Positions 25,988 to 33,902 of a stretch of DNA of 64,000 nt are shown one piece after another. Within the stretch, counting starts at the first letter, position 1. Every line of letters begins with the position of its first letter. The notes under the pieces were generated by a model. The model did not search any database and was not told the origin of the DNA. It saw only the letters and a list, made by a program, of their open reading frames with translations. The stretch spans positions 100,326 through 164,325 of the forward strand of contig NZ_FLOC01000008.1 in assembly GCF_900089755.1 (NCBI RefSeq), given 5' to 3'. The position numbers and the translations under genes are program-made. The DNA is from Marinomonas aquimarina (lineage in GTDB: Bacteria; Pseudomonadota; Gammaproteobacteria; Pseudomonadales; Marinomonadaceae).

Positions 25988-27181
25988 TTAATTCAATGCG
26001 GCAGGACGGCCTAATAAATACCCTTGGCCTAAATGAATGTTCAACTGACGTATTGCATTCAGCTCACTGTCAGTTTCAATCCCTTCCGCCACAATAGTGG
26101 ATTGAGTGGACTCAGCAAAGGCGACAATGGCCGTGGCTAGGGCATATTGGGAGGGGTCGCTATCAATTCCATTGATTAAACTGCGGTCAAGCTTAATCAC
26201 ATCAGGCTTTAACAAGAGAATATGACGAAAGCTCGCATAACCTGCGCCCGCATCATCCACCGCCAAACGTAAGCCCTGCTCTCTTAGAGGAGCCAGTACT
26301 TCTGACACTTGTGCGTAATCCGATATTTCATCATGTTCCGTGATTTCCAAGACAATGCGATCAGCGTACTGACCAAACATAGCTTGTAGGTTCTGGCAGC
26401 TTAAAATTGTCGTGGGCGACACATTGATCGTTAAGTATTGATTGGCTGCAAGCCGTGGCAGCATGTCGAATGCTTTTTGACCTGTGGCACACTCCAATTC
26501 ATAGGACAAGCCCACCTTGGCCGCATTCACAAACCACTCCTCAGTAGTCAAGCCAGCGTCCGAGTTAAAGCGTGTCAGTGCTTCGTAACCGATCACGGCA
26601 CCTTTCTCTAGATCATAAATTGGCTGACATACAATCGAAAAGTCACCACGCTCAATCATATCTTGGACAAGGTGACGCAGCGCCAGCATTTCACGATCTT
26701 GGGCCAAGCTATTACGCAAAAGCTCGGAGGCCAAATCACTAAAAGCGCGCAGCGAGGCTAGGTCCTTGCTGGTTAGGTTGTAATTCGGCATACGACTAAA
26801 GCAACAGAAGGTGCCGAAGACAGAACCATCATCAGCAAAAATCGGCACACTGATGTGTGCCCCCACTGGCAGCTCATGGGTGACTTGTAATTTAACGGCT
26901 TCCTTGAAGTCCACCGCATTACGCATGAGCGCTGGCAGACGCCCATCTAACACTCGTTGGCAGTAACTTTGTTCGCTAGCATCGCCGTGATCAATCTGCA
27001 GGATGTCTGGCGCACCGGCTTCTTGATCAATCAAACGAAAGATACGACAGCCGTCTTTCAGTTCCGAAATAAACGCGAACTCCATCGATAGTGATTCGCG
27101 GGCAGCATGCAGCACCTGGCTCAACACCGACTTGATCGATAGATGTTCGTTTGCTAACTCTAAATCGGAAAAACTGCGCAT
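25988..27181 (-). CDS. GAF-EAL cyclic di-GMP phosphodiesterase
   Basis: Soluble protein of 397 residues that probably degrades c-di-GMP to pGpG. An N-terminal GAF sensor (about 15-155, with VGAHISVPIFADDGSVFG and FCCFSR) precedes an EAL domain (about 170-390). Catalytic motifs are present: GYEALTRF (Glu200), NVSPTTIL, LEITEHDE, the metal pair in VDDAGAGYASF, KLDRSLI and AEGIET. An active enzyme is therefore likely. The GAF ligand is unknown. It is monocistronic with its own terminator. Confidence 0.92.
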   Translation of the reverse strand: MRSFSDLELANEHLSIKSVLSQVLHAARESLSMEFAFISELKDGCRIFRLIDQEAGAPDILQIDHGDASEQSYCQRVLDGRLPALMRNAVDFKEAVKLQVTHELPVGAHISVPIFADDGSVFGTFCCFSRMPNYNLTSKDLASLRAFSDLASELLRNSLAQDREMLALRHLVQDMIERGDFSIVCQPIYDLEKGAVIGYEALTRFNSDAGLTTEEWFVNAAKVGLSYELECATGQKAFDMLPRLAANQYLTINVSPTTILSCQNLQAMFGQYADRIVLEITEHDEISDYAQVSEVLAPLREQGLRLAVDDAGAGYASFRHILLLKPDVIKLDRSLINGIDSDPSQYALATAIVAFAESTQSTIVAEGIETDSELNAIRQLNIHLGQGYLLGRPAALN

Positions 27182-27332
27182 ATACCACCCTATTCCGCTA
27201 GATCATTTGGGCTTGTATCGCGCCATTATCTAGACCACATCGTCATATTAGAAAAATCTGATGCGATTATAGCGATTGCTTATGTGGCGTTATGTAACGT
27301 TATATAGGAAATATGCAAATAGGTATAAAAAA

Positions 27333-27354
27333 ATGGGAACCTCTTAGTCCCCAT
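27333..27354 (-). terminator. Terminator of the nucleoside-recognition gene
   Basis: Minus-strand stem ATGGGGAC / GTTCCCAT with a short loop followed by TTTTTTTATA, immediately beyond the stop codon at 27364. Confidence 0.75.
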
Positions 27355-27363
27355 CTATCAGCG

Positions 27364-28308
27364 TTAATGTGCTGACGCTAAGCGCTTTGTGACAAAGGGC
27401 AAGCGGGCCAAGACCGCGATGACAATCAGAGCAAAACCGAGTCTAGCCCATAAGACCCCAGAGAGATCCGCCCCCAGCAGCAAGACCAACATGGTGTCTT
27501 CAATCACACTGTGACAGAGGCTTAGAAAACCAATGGTCAGGAAAATATCACGTTTGCTCAAATGCCCAGCCTCCGCCTCCTTGATTAACAACCCCGCACC
27601 AAACGTTAAACCAAGCACAGTCCCAATCACGGCAACATTGGCCGCCGATTTACCAATCCCCAACATGCGTAAAATGGGATATAGCAAGGCGTGTATTAAG
27701 CGCTCCACCCCCAACACTCGCAGCATCTTTAATAAGCTCATCAGCGCTAAGATGATCACATAAATCCACATGAGGGTTTCCAACTGTGTCAAACACCATC
27801 CCCAAACACCGCTGTCGGAATGGGCAGGCGGCTGCCACATCAATTGGCTGGGTTGCTGCAACAGGTCAAAATGCGAATAGAACTGATGTAATAGACAGCC
27901 CAAGACCAAAGCGCCACCAAAACGTAAGGCGATGGTCACACGCCAGCTCACCCCCATGCGTTTAGCAATCGCGCCCTCTACCGGCAGTGCATGCGACAGC
28001 AGCATCAATACCCCCAACACTGTCACTTGGGCGACAGTGAGACTTTCCGATAGTCCTAGGTTAAAAAACACCAACATGCCGGCGTAAATATTGGTCAGAA
28101 TCAAAGTCGCCCACACAATACCCACTTCATCAGGCAAACCCACCCATTGCATCAAGGGGGATAAGACGTGGCCGAATAGCGTGACACCCCCGAGCATGTC
28201 CAGCGCTTTGACTACCAGAAGTGCCGGCACCATGACTTTTAATAAGGTCCAATAGACCCGCCCAGACTCTAGGACCAGCCTGCGGCTTTCTTGCAACAAT
28301 GACTTCAT
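27364..28308 (-). CDS. Nucleoside-recognition (Gate) domain membrane protein
   Basis: Inner-membrane protein of 314 residues with about eight hydrophobic segments and two Gate-type repeats, including the family-typical GVTLFGHVLSPLMQWVGLP and FGAGLLIKEAEAGHLSKRD. Relatives are annotated as nucleoside-recognition or SpmA/SpmB-like proteins with unproved transport function. The start at 28308 is taken because the family begins at MKSLLQ; the frame further upstream to 28569 runs into the divergent regulator. It is divergent from the Lrp/AsnC gene, its likely regulator. Confidence 0.85.
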   Translation of the reverse strand: MKSLLQESRRLVLESGRVYWTLLKVMVPALLVVKALDMLGGVTLFGHVLSPLMQWVGLPDEVGIVWATLILTNIYAGMLVFFNLGLSESLTVAQVTVLGVLMLLSHALPVEGAIAKRMGVSWRVTIALRFGGALVLGCLLHQFYSHFDLLQQPSQLMWQPPAHSDSGVWGWCLTQLETLMWIYVIILALMSLLKMLRVLGVERLIHALLYPILRMLGIGKSAANVAVIGTVLGLTFGAGLLIKEAEAGHLSKRDIFLTIGFLSLCHSVIEDTMLVLLLGADLSGVLWARLGFALIVIAVLARLPFVTKRLASAH

Positions 28309-28435
28309 AACGATTTTCTCAAACTGACTGTAACGAGCCTCATTGTAAGAAACGTCGAAGAAATTATTTCCCTTTAATGTATCAAAGCTTACTGATAAAT
28401 TTGTTTTTAATTCAAAAAACAAAACTTTATTAACC

Positions 28436-28900
28436 ATGGCTGAAATCGATAACATTGATCGCAATATCCTGCGCCAACTACAGCAGGATAGTCGCCTAAC
28501 CAACGTACAATTGGCAGAGGTTGTTGGCCTATCACCACCGGCCTGTTTAAAGCGTGTAAAACGCCTCACTGAGCAAGGTTACATTGCGCGGCAAGTGACC
28601 CTGCTCGACCCAAGCAAGCTTGGCCCTATGCTACACATGGTGGTAGAAGTCTTTATGGAGCGCGATCACAAACACTTATTCCAAGCGTTTGTTCAGCGTG
28701 TGCAAGACACCCCCGAAGTGAAACAGTGTTATCAAGTGACAGGCGAAGTGGATTTTGTACTGGTGGTCATGACCACAGATATGGTGGCCTACGAAGCGTT
28801 ATGTGATCGGCTGCTGTACTCTGACCCCAATGTGCGCAAGTTTCGCACCCTAATTTCCATGAAGCGGGATAAATTTGAAACCGCCATCGACCTCCCCTAA
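28436..28900 (+). CDS. Lrp/AsnC-family transcriptional regulator
   Basis: Regulator of 154 residues with an N-terminal helix-turn-helix (DNIDRNILRQLQQDSRLTNV then EVVGLSPPACLKRVKRL) and a C-terminal RAM/ligand-binding domain (about 70-150, with VKQCYQVTGEVDFVLVV). It typically forms octamers and responds to amino acids. It is divergent from the nucleoside-recognition membrane protein, 127 bp apart, suggesting that gene as a target. A terminator follows the stop. Confidence 0.94.
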   Translation: MAEIDNIDRNILRQLQQDSRLTNVQLAEVVGLSPPACLKRVKRLTEQGYIARQVTLLDPSKLGPMLHMVVEVFMERDHKHLFQAFVQRVQDTPEVKQCYQVTGEVDFVLVVMTTDMVAYEALCDRLLYSDPNVRKFRTLISMKRDKFETAIDLP

Positions 28901-28905
28901 ACGAC

Positions 28906-28938
28906 AAAAGCCCCGATAGGCAAGCTATCGAGGCTTTT
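28906..28938. terminator. Bidirectional terminator
   Basis: Stem AAAAGCC-C-CGATAG / CTATCG-A-GGCTTTT with a 5-nt loop between the convergent Lrp gene and exported-protein gene at 29001. U-runs flank both sides. Confidence 0.82.
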
Positions 28939-29000
28939 GATCAACACGCGACAAGGGGATCAAGAATGTCGACGTTATACTCAGCTATTGTTTCGCTGGA

Positions 29001-29273
29001 TTAGTTCGCTTTATGAACAGTATCGAACTGATCCTGTAGGTCTGAGATCTTGTCTTGGTAAGCATCAAGCTTTTGTGACAACGTAGCTGGTGAATTGAAC
29101 TCAACGATTGGGTTAGATTCAACACCCATTGTTTCTAGTTGCGCCGACAAAGCTTTTGCCTGTGCTTGCGCGTCTAGGTAGTTATCTAGCAGGTTGTTTT
29201 CATCACCAGATGCAAAAGAAGCTGAAGCAGTTAGTGTTAGAGCTGCGATAAGTGCTGGAGTTTTGAAGTTCAT
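29001..29273 (-). CDS. Small exported protein, family member 4
   Basis: Protein of 90 residues, a near copy of member 3. Signal peptide MNFKTPALIAALTLTASASFA, then DENNLLDNYLDAQAQAKALS, QLETMGVES, ATLSQKLDAYQDKI and the terminal HKAN that it shares with member 1. AAAGGTGA precedes the start at 29273. Member 3 and member 4 differ little in coding sequence but more in the upstream DNA outside the conserved blocks, so the blocks are held by selection. Function unknown; mature form predicted to be periplasmic or released. Confidence 0.88.
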   Translation of the reverse strand: MNFKTPALIAALTLTASASFASGDENNLLDNYLDAQAQAKALSAQLETMGVESNPIVEFNSPATLSQKLDAYQDKISDLQDQFDTVHKAN

Positions 29274-29340
29274 ATTATTCACCTTTTAATCTATTCAACA
29301 TTGTGTGTTTTGTCGGTCTGGCGAAACCCTTGGATGAAGT

Positions 29341-29696
29341 GTTTCGCGTTTCGTTGGAAATAATATTAACGCGTCAAAAACAGATTAAAAGAGCGCCAAA
29401 AGGCGTTCCAAAATGCTTCCCTCAAGCTTTTAAAACAGTCTTAATTGGCGATAAAAGCAGCAATTATGTAAAGCAGAGTCGATTCCCCCGCATTTCATTC
29501 AAAATCACAAAAACTGTTCACATATCCGCCACTACAATCGTCAATATGACGTGTCGCTCCGCGCATCGTGCACAGATTTAGCAGAAAATAGGTCTAAATA
29601 CGTTCTTAAAGTACTGAAGTGAAATAATTACTCCATTTGCATTTACATAATTGAAATCGAAGAAATAGAGGCTTATCTATCGAATTTTCCGATAGG
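29341..29696 (-). promoter_or_regulatory. Conserved spacing-constrained upstream module (member 4 copy)
   Basis: Blocks GTTTCGCG (29341), GCGTTCCAAAATGCTTCC with CTCAA (29403-29425), CAAAAACTGTTCA (29508-29520), CTTAAA (29605-29610), TTGAAATCGA (29651-29660) and CGATAGG (29690-29696). Gaps between consecutive blocks equal those of the other two copies. The likely -10 is TAATATTAT on the minus strand just upstream of the first block. Confidence 0.75.
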
Positions 29697-29716
29697 TTTA
29701 CCGCCATGTATAAAAA

Positions 29717-29734
29717 AAGGGCCTTCAGGCCCTT
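29717..29734 (-). terminator. Terminator of yjdM
   Basis: Minus-strand 8-bp perfect stem AAGGGCCT / AGGCCCTT with a 2-nt loop followed by TTTTTTTATA. It directly follows the yjdM stop. Confidence 0.85.
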
Positions 29735-29753
29735 CACTCGCATCACTTAATCA

Positions 29754-30089
29754 CTAGGCTTTCTTAACGAATTTCGCGGTCACCATCATCTCGCCCGCGC
29801 CATCCACTTTGCAATCCAGTTGGTGATCTTTGCCATCGACAATGCGTTTGATCAGTGCCTTAGTGCCAATCTTAATCACCATGGAGCTGCCTTTAACTTT
29901 GAGGTCTTTGGCTACCGTCACCTTATCGCCCTCCGCTAGCAAGGTGCCATTAGCGTCCTGTACCTTAGGCGACTCGTCATCTTCTGGTTGATCAGGATTC
30001 CACTCGTAGGCGCATTCGGGACAAATTAACAAGGCTTGGTCTTGGTAAACGTATTCGGATTGGCATTTCGGGCAAGGAGGTAACGACAT
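29754..30089 (-). CDS. yjdM: PhnA/YjdM family zinc-ribbon protein
   Basis: Small cytosolic protein of 111 residues. The N-terminal zinc ribbon has CPKC (6-9) and CPEC (23-26), and the C-terminal domain contains the family stretch [23 protein letters not shown] and IKIGTKA. It was once called PhnA in the phosphonate context, although the YjdM family is not itself a phosphonoacetate hydrolase. Its role is unknown. Monocistronic. Confidence 0.93.
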   Translation of the reverse strand: MSLPPCPKCQSEYVYQDQALLICPECAYEWNPDQPEDDESPKVQDANGTLLAEGDKVTVAKDLKVKGSSMVIKIGTKALIKRIVDGKDHQLDCKVDGAGEMMVTAKFVKKA

Positions 30090-30156
30090 AACACACTACT
30101 TCTATCAATTTCAGTAGCCTGTATGGTAATGCCTCTGGCACGGGTAATCGAGTCAA

Positions 30157-30594
30157 TTAATTGCCCGTACTCAGCGGTAGCATTTTCAGTCGTGGGGTGC
30201 CTTGTGCGTCTTCTGCCACTAACCACGTCTCAGATACTGTGTAAAAAGCCGTCGTTTCTTGAAGGGCCGATAAAAAGCGCTGCTCTTGTTGCATCAATGA
30301 TGGGGCACAGGTCATGCGCGTGCTCACAGCCTGATGAATCAAAACACGGTCATCTTGTTGTGACACGCTGGCCGAGTAACGGTTGCAGCCAGATGACCCC
30401 GACACACGTCCATCTTCTGTAAACGTTAGCGTGATGTGTGAGCTGTCTATGATACCGCCTTGATCAATGCTTTCTATTTGCCATTGCCCAGACAGCTCAT
30501 CGACAGATACTGTTTTATGGTCAGGTGCTGTTGCCGTGCCTGCACAGCCTGCTAACACCAAGCTCATTGCCGCTACAGGTATCCAGTAACCCAT
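30157..30594 (-). CDS. META-domain lipoprotein (HslJ-like)
   Basis: Protein of 145 residues with a lipoprotein signal peptide ending in lipobox LAGC (Cys17), followed by a META domain: LSGQWQIESI, ITLTFTEDGRVSGSSGCNRYSASV and QEQRFLSAL. HslJ-type META proteins sit in the envelope and are linked to heat, antibiotic or redox stress resistance. The two further cysteines (in SGCNRY and MTCAP) are typical of the domain. Monocistronic. Confidence 0.88.
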   Translation of the reverse strand: MGYWIPVAAMSLVLAGCAGTATAPDHKTVSVDELSGQWQIESIDQGGIIDSSHITLTFTEDGRVSGSSGCNRYSASVSQQDDRVLIHQAVSTRMTCAPSLMQQEQRFLSALQETTAFYTVSETWLVAEDAQGTPRLKMLPLSTGN

Positions 30595-30721
30595 GACATC
30601 GTCCTCTTAGCTATTGTTTGCATAGCTAAAGTTAGCATGGAACAGAGTGACAATGGCCAAAGGCAACTGTAAAGATTGGCCAAGGATCTGGCATAAGCGA
30701 TAGCTAGTCGCTCGGAGGGAC

Positions 30722-30745
30722 GCTGCTCGATACACATCGAGCAGC
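30722..30745. terminator. Hairpin, possible weak terminator
   Basis: Perfect 10-bp stem GCTGCTCGAT / ATCGAGCAGC with an ACAC loop, 25 bp beyond the stop of the hypothetical gene at 30771. No U-run on either strand, so it may act in mRNA stabilisation or rho-dependent ends instead. Confidence 0.4.
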
Positions 30746-30770
30746 ACAGAGATGCGCTTAGCAGAATGGC

Positions 30771-31019
30771 TTAATGCAGCTTCTTTGGTCCGTTGCGAAC
30801 CATGTCTTTACCATTTTCAAACACTTCAGGTGTCACCCAACGTCCGAGCAGCAGCTGATGGTTGTCATCCAGCACCGCCACAAACGGACGTCCATCGGCA
30901 TTGTTGGTTGCCAGTGCCACACCCGCCACATTGTTCAAACCAAAACCACCACTCTCTACCGCTAGCAAAAAGGCTTCTAGCTCCTCAAGGGTATCAATCA
31001 CCGCATCATCATTAATCAT
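30771..31019 (-). CDS. Hypothetical protein, 82 aa
   Basis: Not recognised. Acidic N-terminal helix (DDAVIDTLEELEAFLLAVESGG) followed by short beta-rich stretches (GVALATNNADGRPFVAVLDD, HQLLLGRWVTPEVF). No signal peptide, membrane segment or cysteine. The start codon ATG at 31019 has a GAG 11 nt upstream. Composition resembles a real soluble protein. The frame is alone in this interval and overlapping plus-strand frames look like its shadows. Confidence 0.6.
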   Translation of the reverse strand: MINDDAVIDTLEELEAFLLAVESGGFGLNNVAGVALATNNADGRPFVAVLDDNHQLLLGRWVTPEVFENGKDMVRNGPKKLH

Positions 31020-31170
31020 TGCAAATACTCAGTTACATCTTAAAACGTCTAGGATACCAGTTCCGCTACGCTGGCTGAACCAGATCTTGATAGGCTTTCT
31101 AGCTAGCCCGTAACAAAGTGCTTGATTGCTTGGTTCTTACGTAGAAAGCATAAAGGCTAGCTGAAATGCA

Positions 31171-31238
31171 AAAGGGGTCAGATTCCAGAGCTACCGAAGC
31201 CGGAGCGGACATCGGTAGCTCTGGAATCTGACCCCTTT
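31171..31238. repeat. Perfect 27-bp inverted repeat
   Basis: Arms at 31171-31197 and 31212-31238 are exact reverse complements, beginning AAAGGGGTCAGATTCCAGAG and continuing for 7 more bases, with a 14-nt loop. It is far longer than an ordinary terminator and lies in non-coding DNA between the 82-aa gene and the luciferase-like gene. It resembles a short palindromic mobile repeat or the folded ends of a deleted element. Confidence 0.85.
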
Positions 31239-31421
31239 ATTCTATGATCTATCACTCACTGTAGAATTTTACTCTTCAATCAATAGAGCTTTAAGCTGAT
31301 TATCTTCGCTTGGCCTTTCAATACACTAGGCACATCTTAAAATCCGATCTATTTAAGTCTCGAAGGCTGCATGCCGTGTCACATAAATACATGGATGCTG
31401 CGGTTTGAGATAGGAGCTTGT

Positions 31422-32369
31422 ATGTCTACTTCTGAAATGCCCGCGAGCTTTTCCCGCGTGTTTGCCGAGGGTCAGTTAACCATTGGTTTACTAACGCCGC
31501 TTGAGGCGTATCCTAATAGTCCTTTCCCTACCCTAAAAGATCATCAACGTATGGCCAAGCTTACTGAGCAAGCGGGCTTTGCCAGCATTTGGTTACGGGA
31601 TGTGCCGTTTTACGATCCTAACTTTGGCGATGCAGCGCAGATGCTGGATCCGTTTGTGTATGCTGGGTTTATGGCGGCCGCCACCGAGTCGATTACCCTA
31701 GGTACGGCGGGGATTGTCTTGCCGCTGCGTGATCCGATTCATGTGGCGAAACAAGCGGCATCGGTGGACCATCTCACCAATGGTCGTTTTGTATTGGGCT
31801 TATCGACTGGTGACCGACCTGTGGAATACCCTGCGTTTGGCGTCGACTATAATGAGCGCGCAGATCGTTACCGCGACTCCGTGGATCTGATGCGTACCCT
31901 GCACCAAGAGTCTTTTCCTAAGTTTGAGAGCCAATACTTTGGCGAGTTGCGTGGCAACCTGGATATGCATCCCAAGCCCGTAAACGGCCGCATTCCGATG
32001 ATGGCGGTGGGCCGCTCACGTCAGCCGATCGATTGGCTGGCGCAAAATATGGATGCATGGATTTGGTCGGTAGACGACGAAGAAGCAATTAAAGAAATCG
32101 TGGCGGCTCTCAAGTCCGCCGCAGGAGATCGCCCAGCGCCACATTATGGCTATGCCACCTTTTTTGATTTAGACCCGAATCCAGATGCCCCCTACCAGCG
32201 TTTTTACAACGTGGTACGCATCGGTCGTAAGGCGTTGATCGAACGCCTGCAGCATCATCGGGAAATCGGCGTGCGCCATATTGCCGTGAATTTAAAACCG
32301 TCACGCCGCAGTGCCGAGTCAGTGATCGACGAAATGGGGGAATTCATTCTACCTGAGATTAATCGATAA
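31422..32369 (+). CDS. Luciferase-like (LLM class) flavin-dependent oxidoreductase
   Basis: Flavin-dependent monooxygenase of 315 residues with the bacterial luciferase-like TIM barrel. Visible family features are LTIGLLTPLEAYP, GFASIWLRDVPFYDP, the SITLGTAGIVLPLRDPIHVAKQAASVD region, NGRFVLGLSTGDRP and RIPMMAVGRSRQPIDWLAQ. FMN would come from a separate reductase. TAGGAG lies about 6 nt before the ATG at 31422; the frame to 31371 is longer but lacks a signal. The substrate is unknown. Confidence 0.9.
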   Translation: MSTSEMPASFSRVFAEGQLTIGLLTPLEAYPNSPFPTLKDHQRMAKLTEQAGFASIWLRDVPFYDPNFGDAAQMLDPFVYAGFMAAATESITLGTAGIVLPLRDPIHVAKQAASVDHLTNGRFVLGLSTGDRPVEYPAFGVDYNERADRYRDSVDLMRTLHQESFPKFESQYFGELRGNLDMHPKPVNGRIPMMAVGRSRQPIDWLAQNMDAWIWSVDDEEAIKEIVAALKSAAGDRPAPHYGYATFFDLDPNPDAPYQRFYNVVRIGRKALIERLQHHREIGVRHIAVNLKPSRRSAESVIDEMGEFILPEINR

Positions 32370-32394
32370 GCTGTGCGCTGGGATCAGATCGCCG

Positions 32395-33381
32395 TTAAGC
32401 GCTGATCCCTAGGGTGCTAGTGACGCAGGTCAGCACTTGATCGTGGGAACAGACTTGATTACGCCCCCTTTGCTTGGCGGCGTATAACGCCATATCCGCT
32501 TTTTCGATCAGTCGCTGCCCTGTCATCCCCAGTTCAGGGGCGAAGGAGGCATACCCAACGCTAACGGTGACGCTCCCTGATGGGGATTTTGGGTGGTGTA
32601 AGTTCAGCGCATGGATCTCGTGGCGAATGCTCTCCGCCAAGTCACCCACATTGATTTGGTCGTCCATAATCAAGATCGCAAATTCTTCCCCGCCATAGCG
32701 AAAAACATGATTCACCGAGCGGGAACAGACGCGTTTAATACCATCACTGACATGCTTGAGGCAGTCATCACCGGCATAGTGGCCTAACGAATCGTTGTAA
32801 GATTTGAAGTAATCGATATCACACATGATCATTGAGACCGCGTGATGGTTGCGCCCCCCCAGTCCGATCAAGAGTTCTAACTGAGCATCAAATTCGCGTC
32901 GGTTATAGAGCCCCGTGAGGCCATCGGTTTTCGCCAAAGCAAACAGCTCAGAACTCACGGTTTCAGGTTCTATGATGCCCATCAGTAACACCGCATTGCC
33001 GTTATCATCACGCACCAAGGCTTTGGCACGGCTCGAAAAATACACCGTCTCATCTTTGCTTTGATCGTAGTAAGGAAAGCGGTTGTTGTACTCCGCAATC
33101 TCTCCGTGGCGGAGCTGATGGTACTCATTAAAGATTTGCTGAGCTAACTGGGTACTGCGAATGGCGATGTTTTGATTGTAATCCCCTGCAATAGGGCAGG
33201 TTTTGGCAACCGAATGTGCCGTTAACTTGGGATCGAGTGAGAAGGTCTCGCACATGGTGGTATTACAGTAAAACAGTCCGGGGTTGTCTTCTAAATCAAT
33301 CAACCACCAAGCGACCCCTTGGAAATCAAGGAGCTCTTCACACATGGCAAAGTACTTACTTACACGTTCATTTGGAAACAT
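32395..33381 (-). CDS. PAS-GGDEF diguanylate cyclase
   Basis: Soluble protein of about 328 residues. An N-terminal PAS-like region (about 15-145, with DFQGVAWWLIDLEDNPGLFY and several Cys) is followed by a GGDEF domain: TDGLTGLYNRREFD, CDIDYFKSYND and YGGEEFAIL (GGEEF at about 230-234), so cyclase activity is expected. The inhibitory site reads RSVN instead of RxxD, so allosteric product inhibition may be lost. Starts at 33381 (ATG) and 33411 (GTG) are both possible; neither has a good ribosome binding site. It is convergent with the luciferase-like gene, 26 bp apart, with a GGGATCAG/CTGATCCC stem overlapping the junction. Confidence 0.9.
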   Translation of the reverse strand: MFPNERVSKYFAMCEELLDFQGVAWWLIDLEDNPGLFYCNTTMCETFSLDPKLTAHSVAKTCPIAGDYNQNIAIRSTQLAQQIFNEYHQLRHGEIAEYNNRFPYYDQSKDETVYFSSRAKALVRDDNGNAVLLMGIIEPETVSSELFALAKTDGLTGLYNRREFDAQLELLIGLGGRNHHAVSMIMCDIDYFKSYNDSLGHYAGDDCLKHVSDGIKRVCSRSVNHVFRYGGEEFAILIMDDQINVGDLAESIRHEIHALNLHHPKSPSGSVTVSVGYASFAPELGMTGQRLIEKADMALYAAKQRGRNQVCSHDQVLTCVTSTLGISA

Positions 33382-33511
33382 AGGATAATAGCAAAAACAG
33401 CGCAGACGCACGGCCAGTTAAACATTAACTTCTAATATACGGCAAATAAAACCTCAACGTGCTGTTTTGCGTCAACATAATCAAGCTCTAACCCGATCAA
33501 GACGCAAAAAA

Positions 33512-33537
33512 GCGGCATCTCTTAAAAGATACGCCGC
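33512..33537 (-). terminator. Orphan terminator-like hairpin on the minus strand
   Basis: Minus-strand stem GCGGC-GT-ATCT / AGAT-GCCGC with a 6-nt loop, followed directly by TTTTTTGCG (33511 downwards). No minus-strand gene ends here, so it either ends an unrecognised small transcript or is accidental. Confidence 0.45.
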
Positions 33538-33611
33538 AGCGCTTTATAATAACGCAAAACGTCAGGGGTCAGCCCCTTTACCAAGACTGTCCAACAAGCG
33601 AGCTGTACTTC

Positions 33612-33863
33612 ATGGCAAAACCCAATAAAAAGGGCCCCACCAAAACCGTCGATATTTTCTGCAATCAGTGCAACGCACAGCTGTTTAAGTATCGCAAGGG
33701 CGGTAAAGGTGCGCTGGTAAAGTGCTTCAAAGAGCGCATTGTCGAAGACTTCACCAGCACGCCCTGCCATTGCCCAAACTGTGAAAAAGAGTTCGCACGA
33801 GATACCTTGGTACGTGGCACACCCGCGTTCAAATTTATTGGTGGCAAGGTGTGGTTTAAGTAA
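33612..33863 (+). CDS. Small zinc-ribbon protein
   Basis: Basic protein of 83 residues with two CxxC pairs, CNQC (17-20) and CPNC (54-57), forming a probable zinc ribbon. Between them lies the highly conserved-looking LFKYRKGGKGALVKCFKERI. No signal peptide. The function is unknown; nucleic-acid or protein contact is an inference from the basic ribbon. It lies 39 bp before the CreA gene in the same direction and may be co-transcribed with it. Confidence 0.82.
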   Translation: MAKPNKKGPTKTVDIFCNQCNAQLFKYRKGGKGALVKCFKERIVEDFTSTPCHCPNCEKEFARDTLVRGTPAFKFIGGKVWFK

Positions 33864-33902
33864 TACACTCGGGGGGAGTCTCCCCATTAAAGGATGAGAA
33901 AT

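Noticed and set aside
33522..33887. 121-codon minus-strand frame opposite the zinc-ribbon gene
   Set aside because: The plus strand encodes paired CxxC motifs with a natural composition; the minus frame looks like its complement and has no domain or start signal, although it ends next to a terminator-like hairpin.
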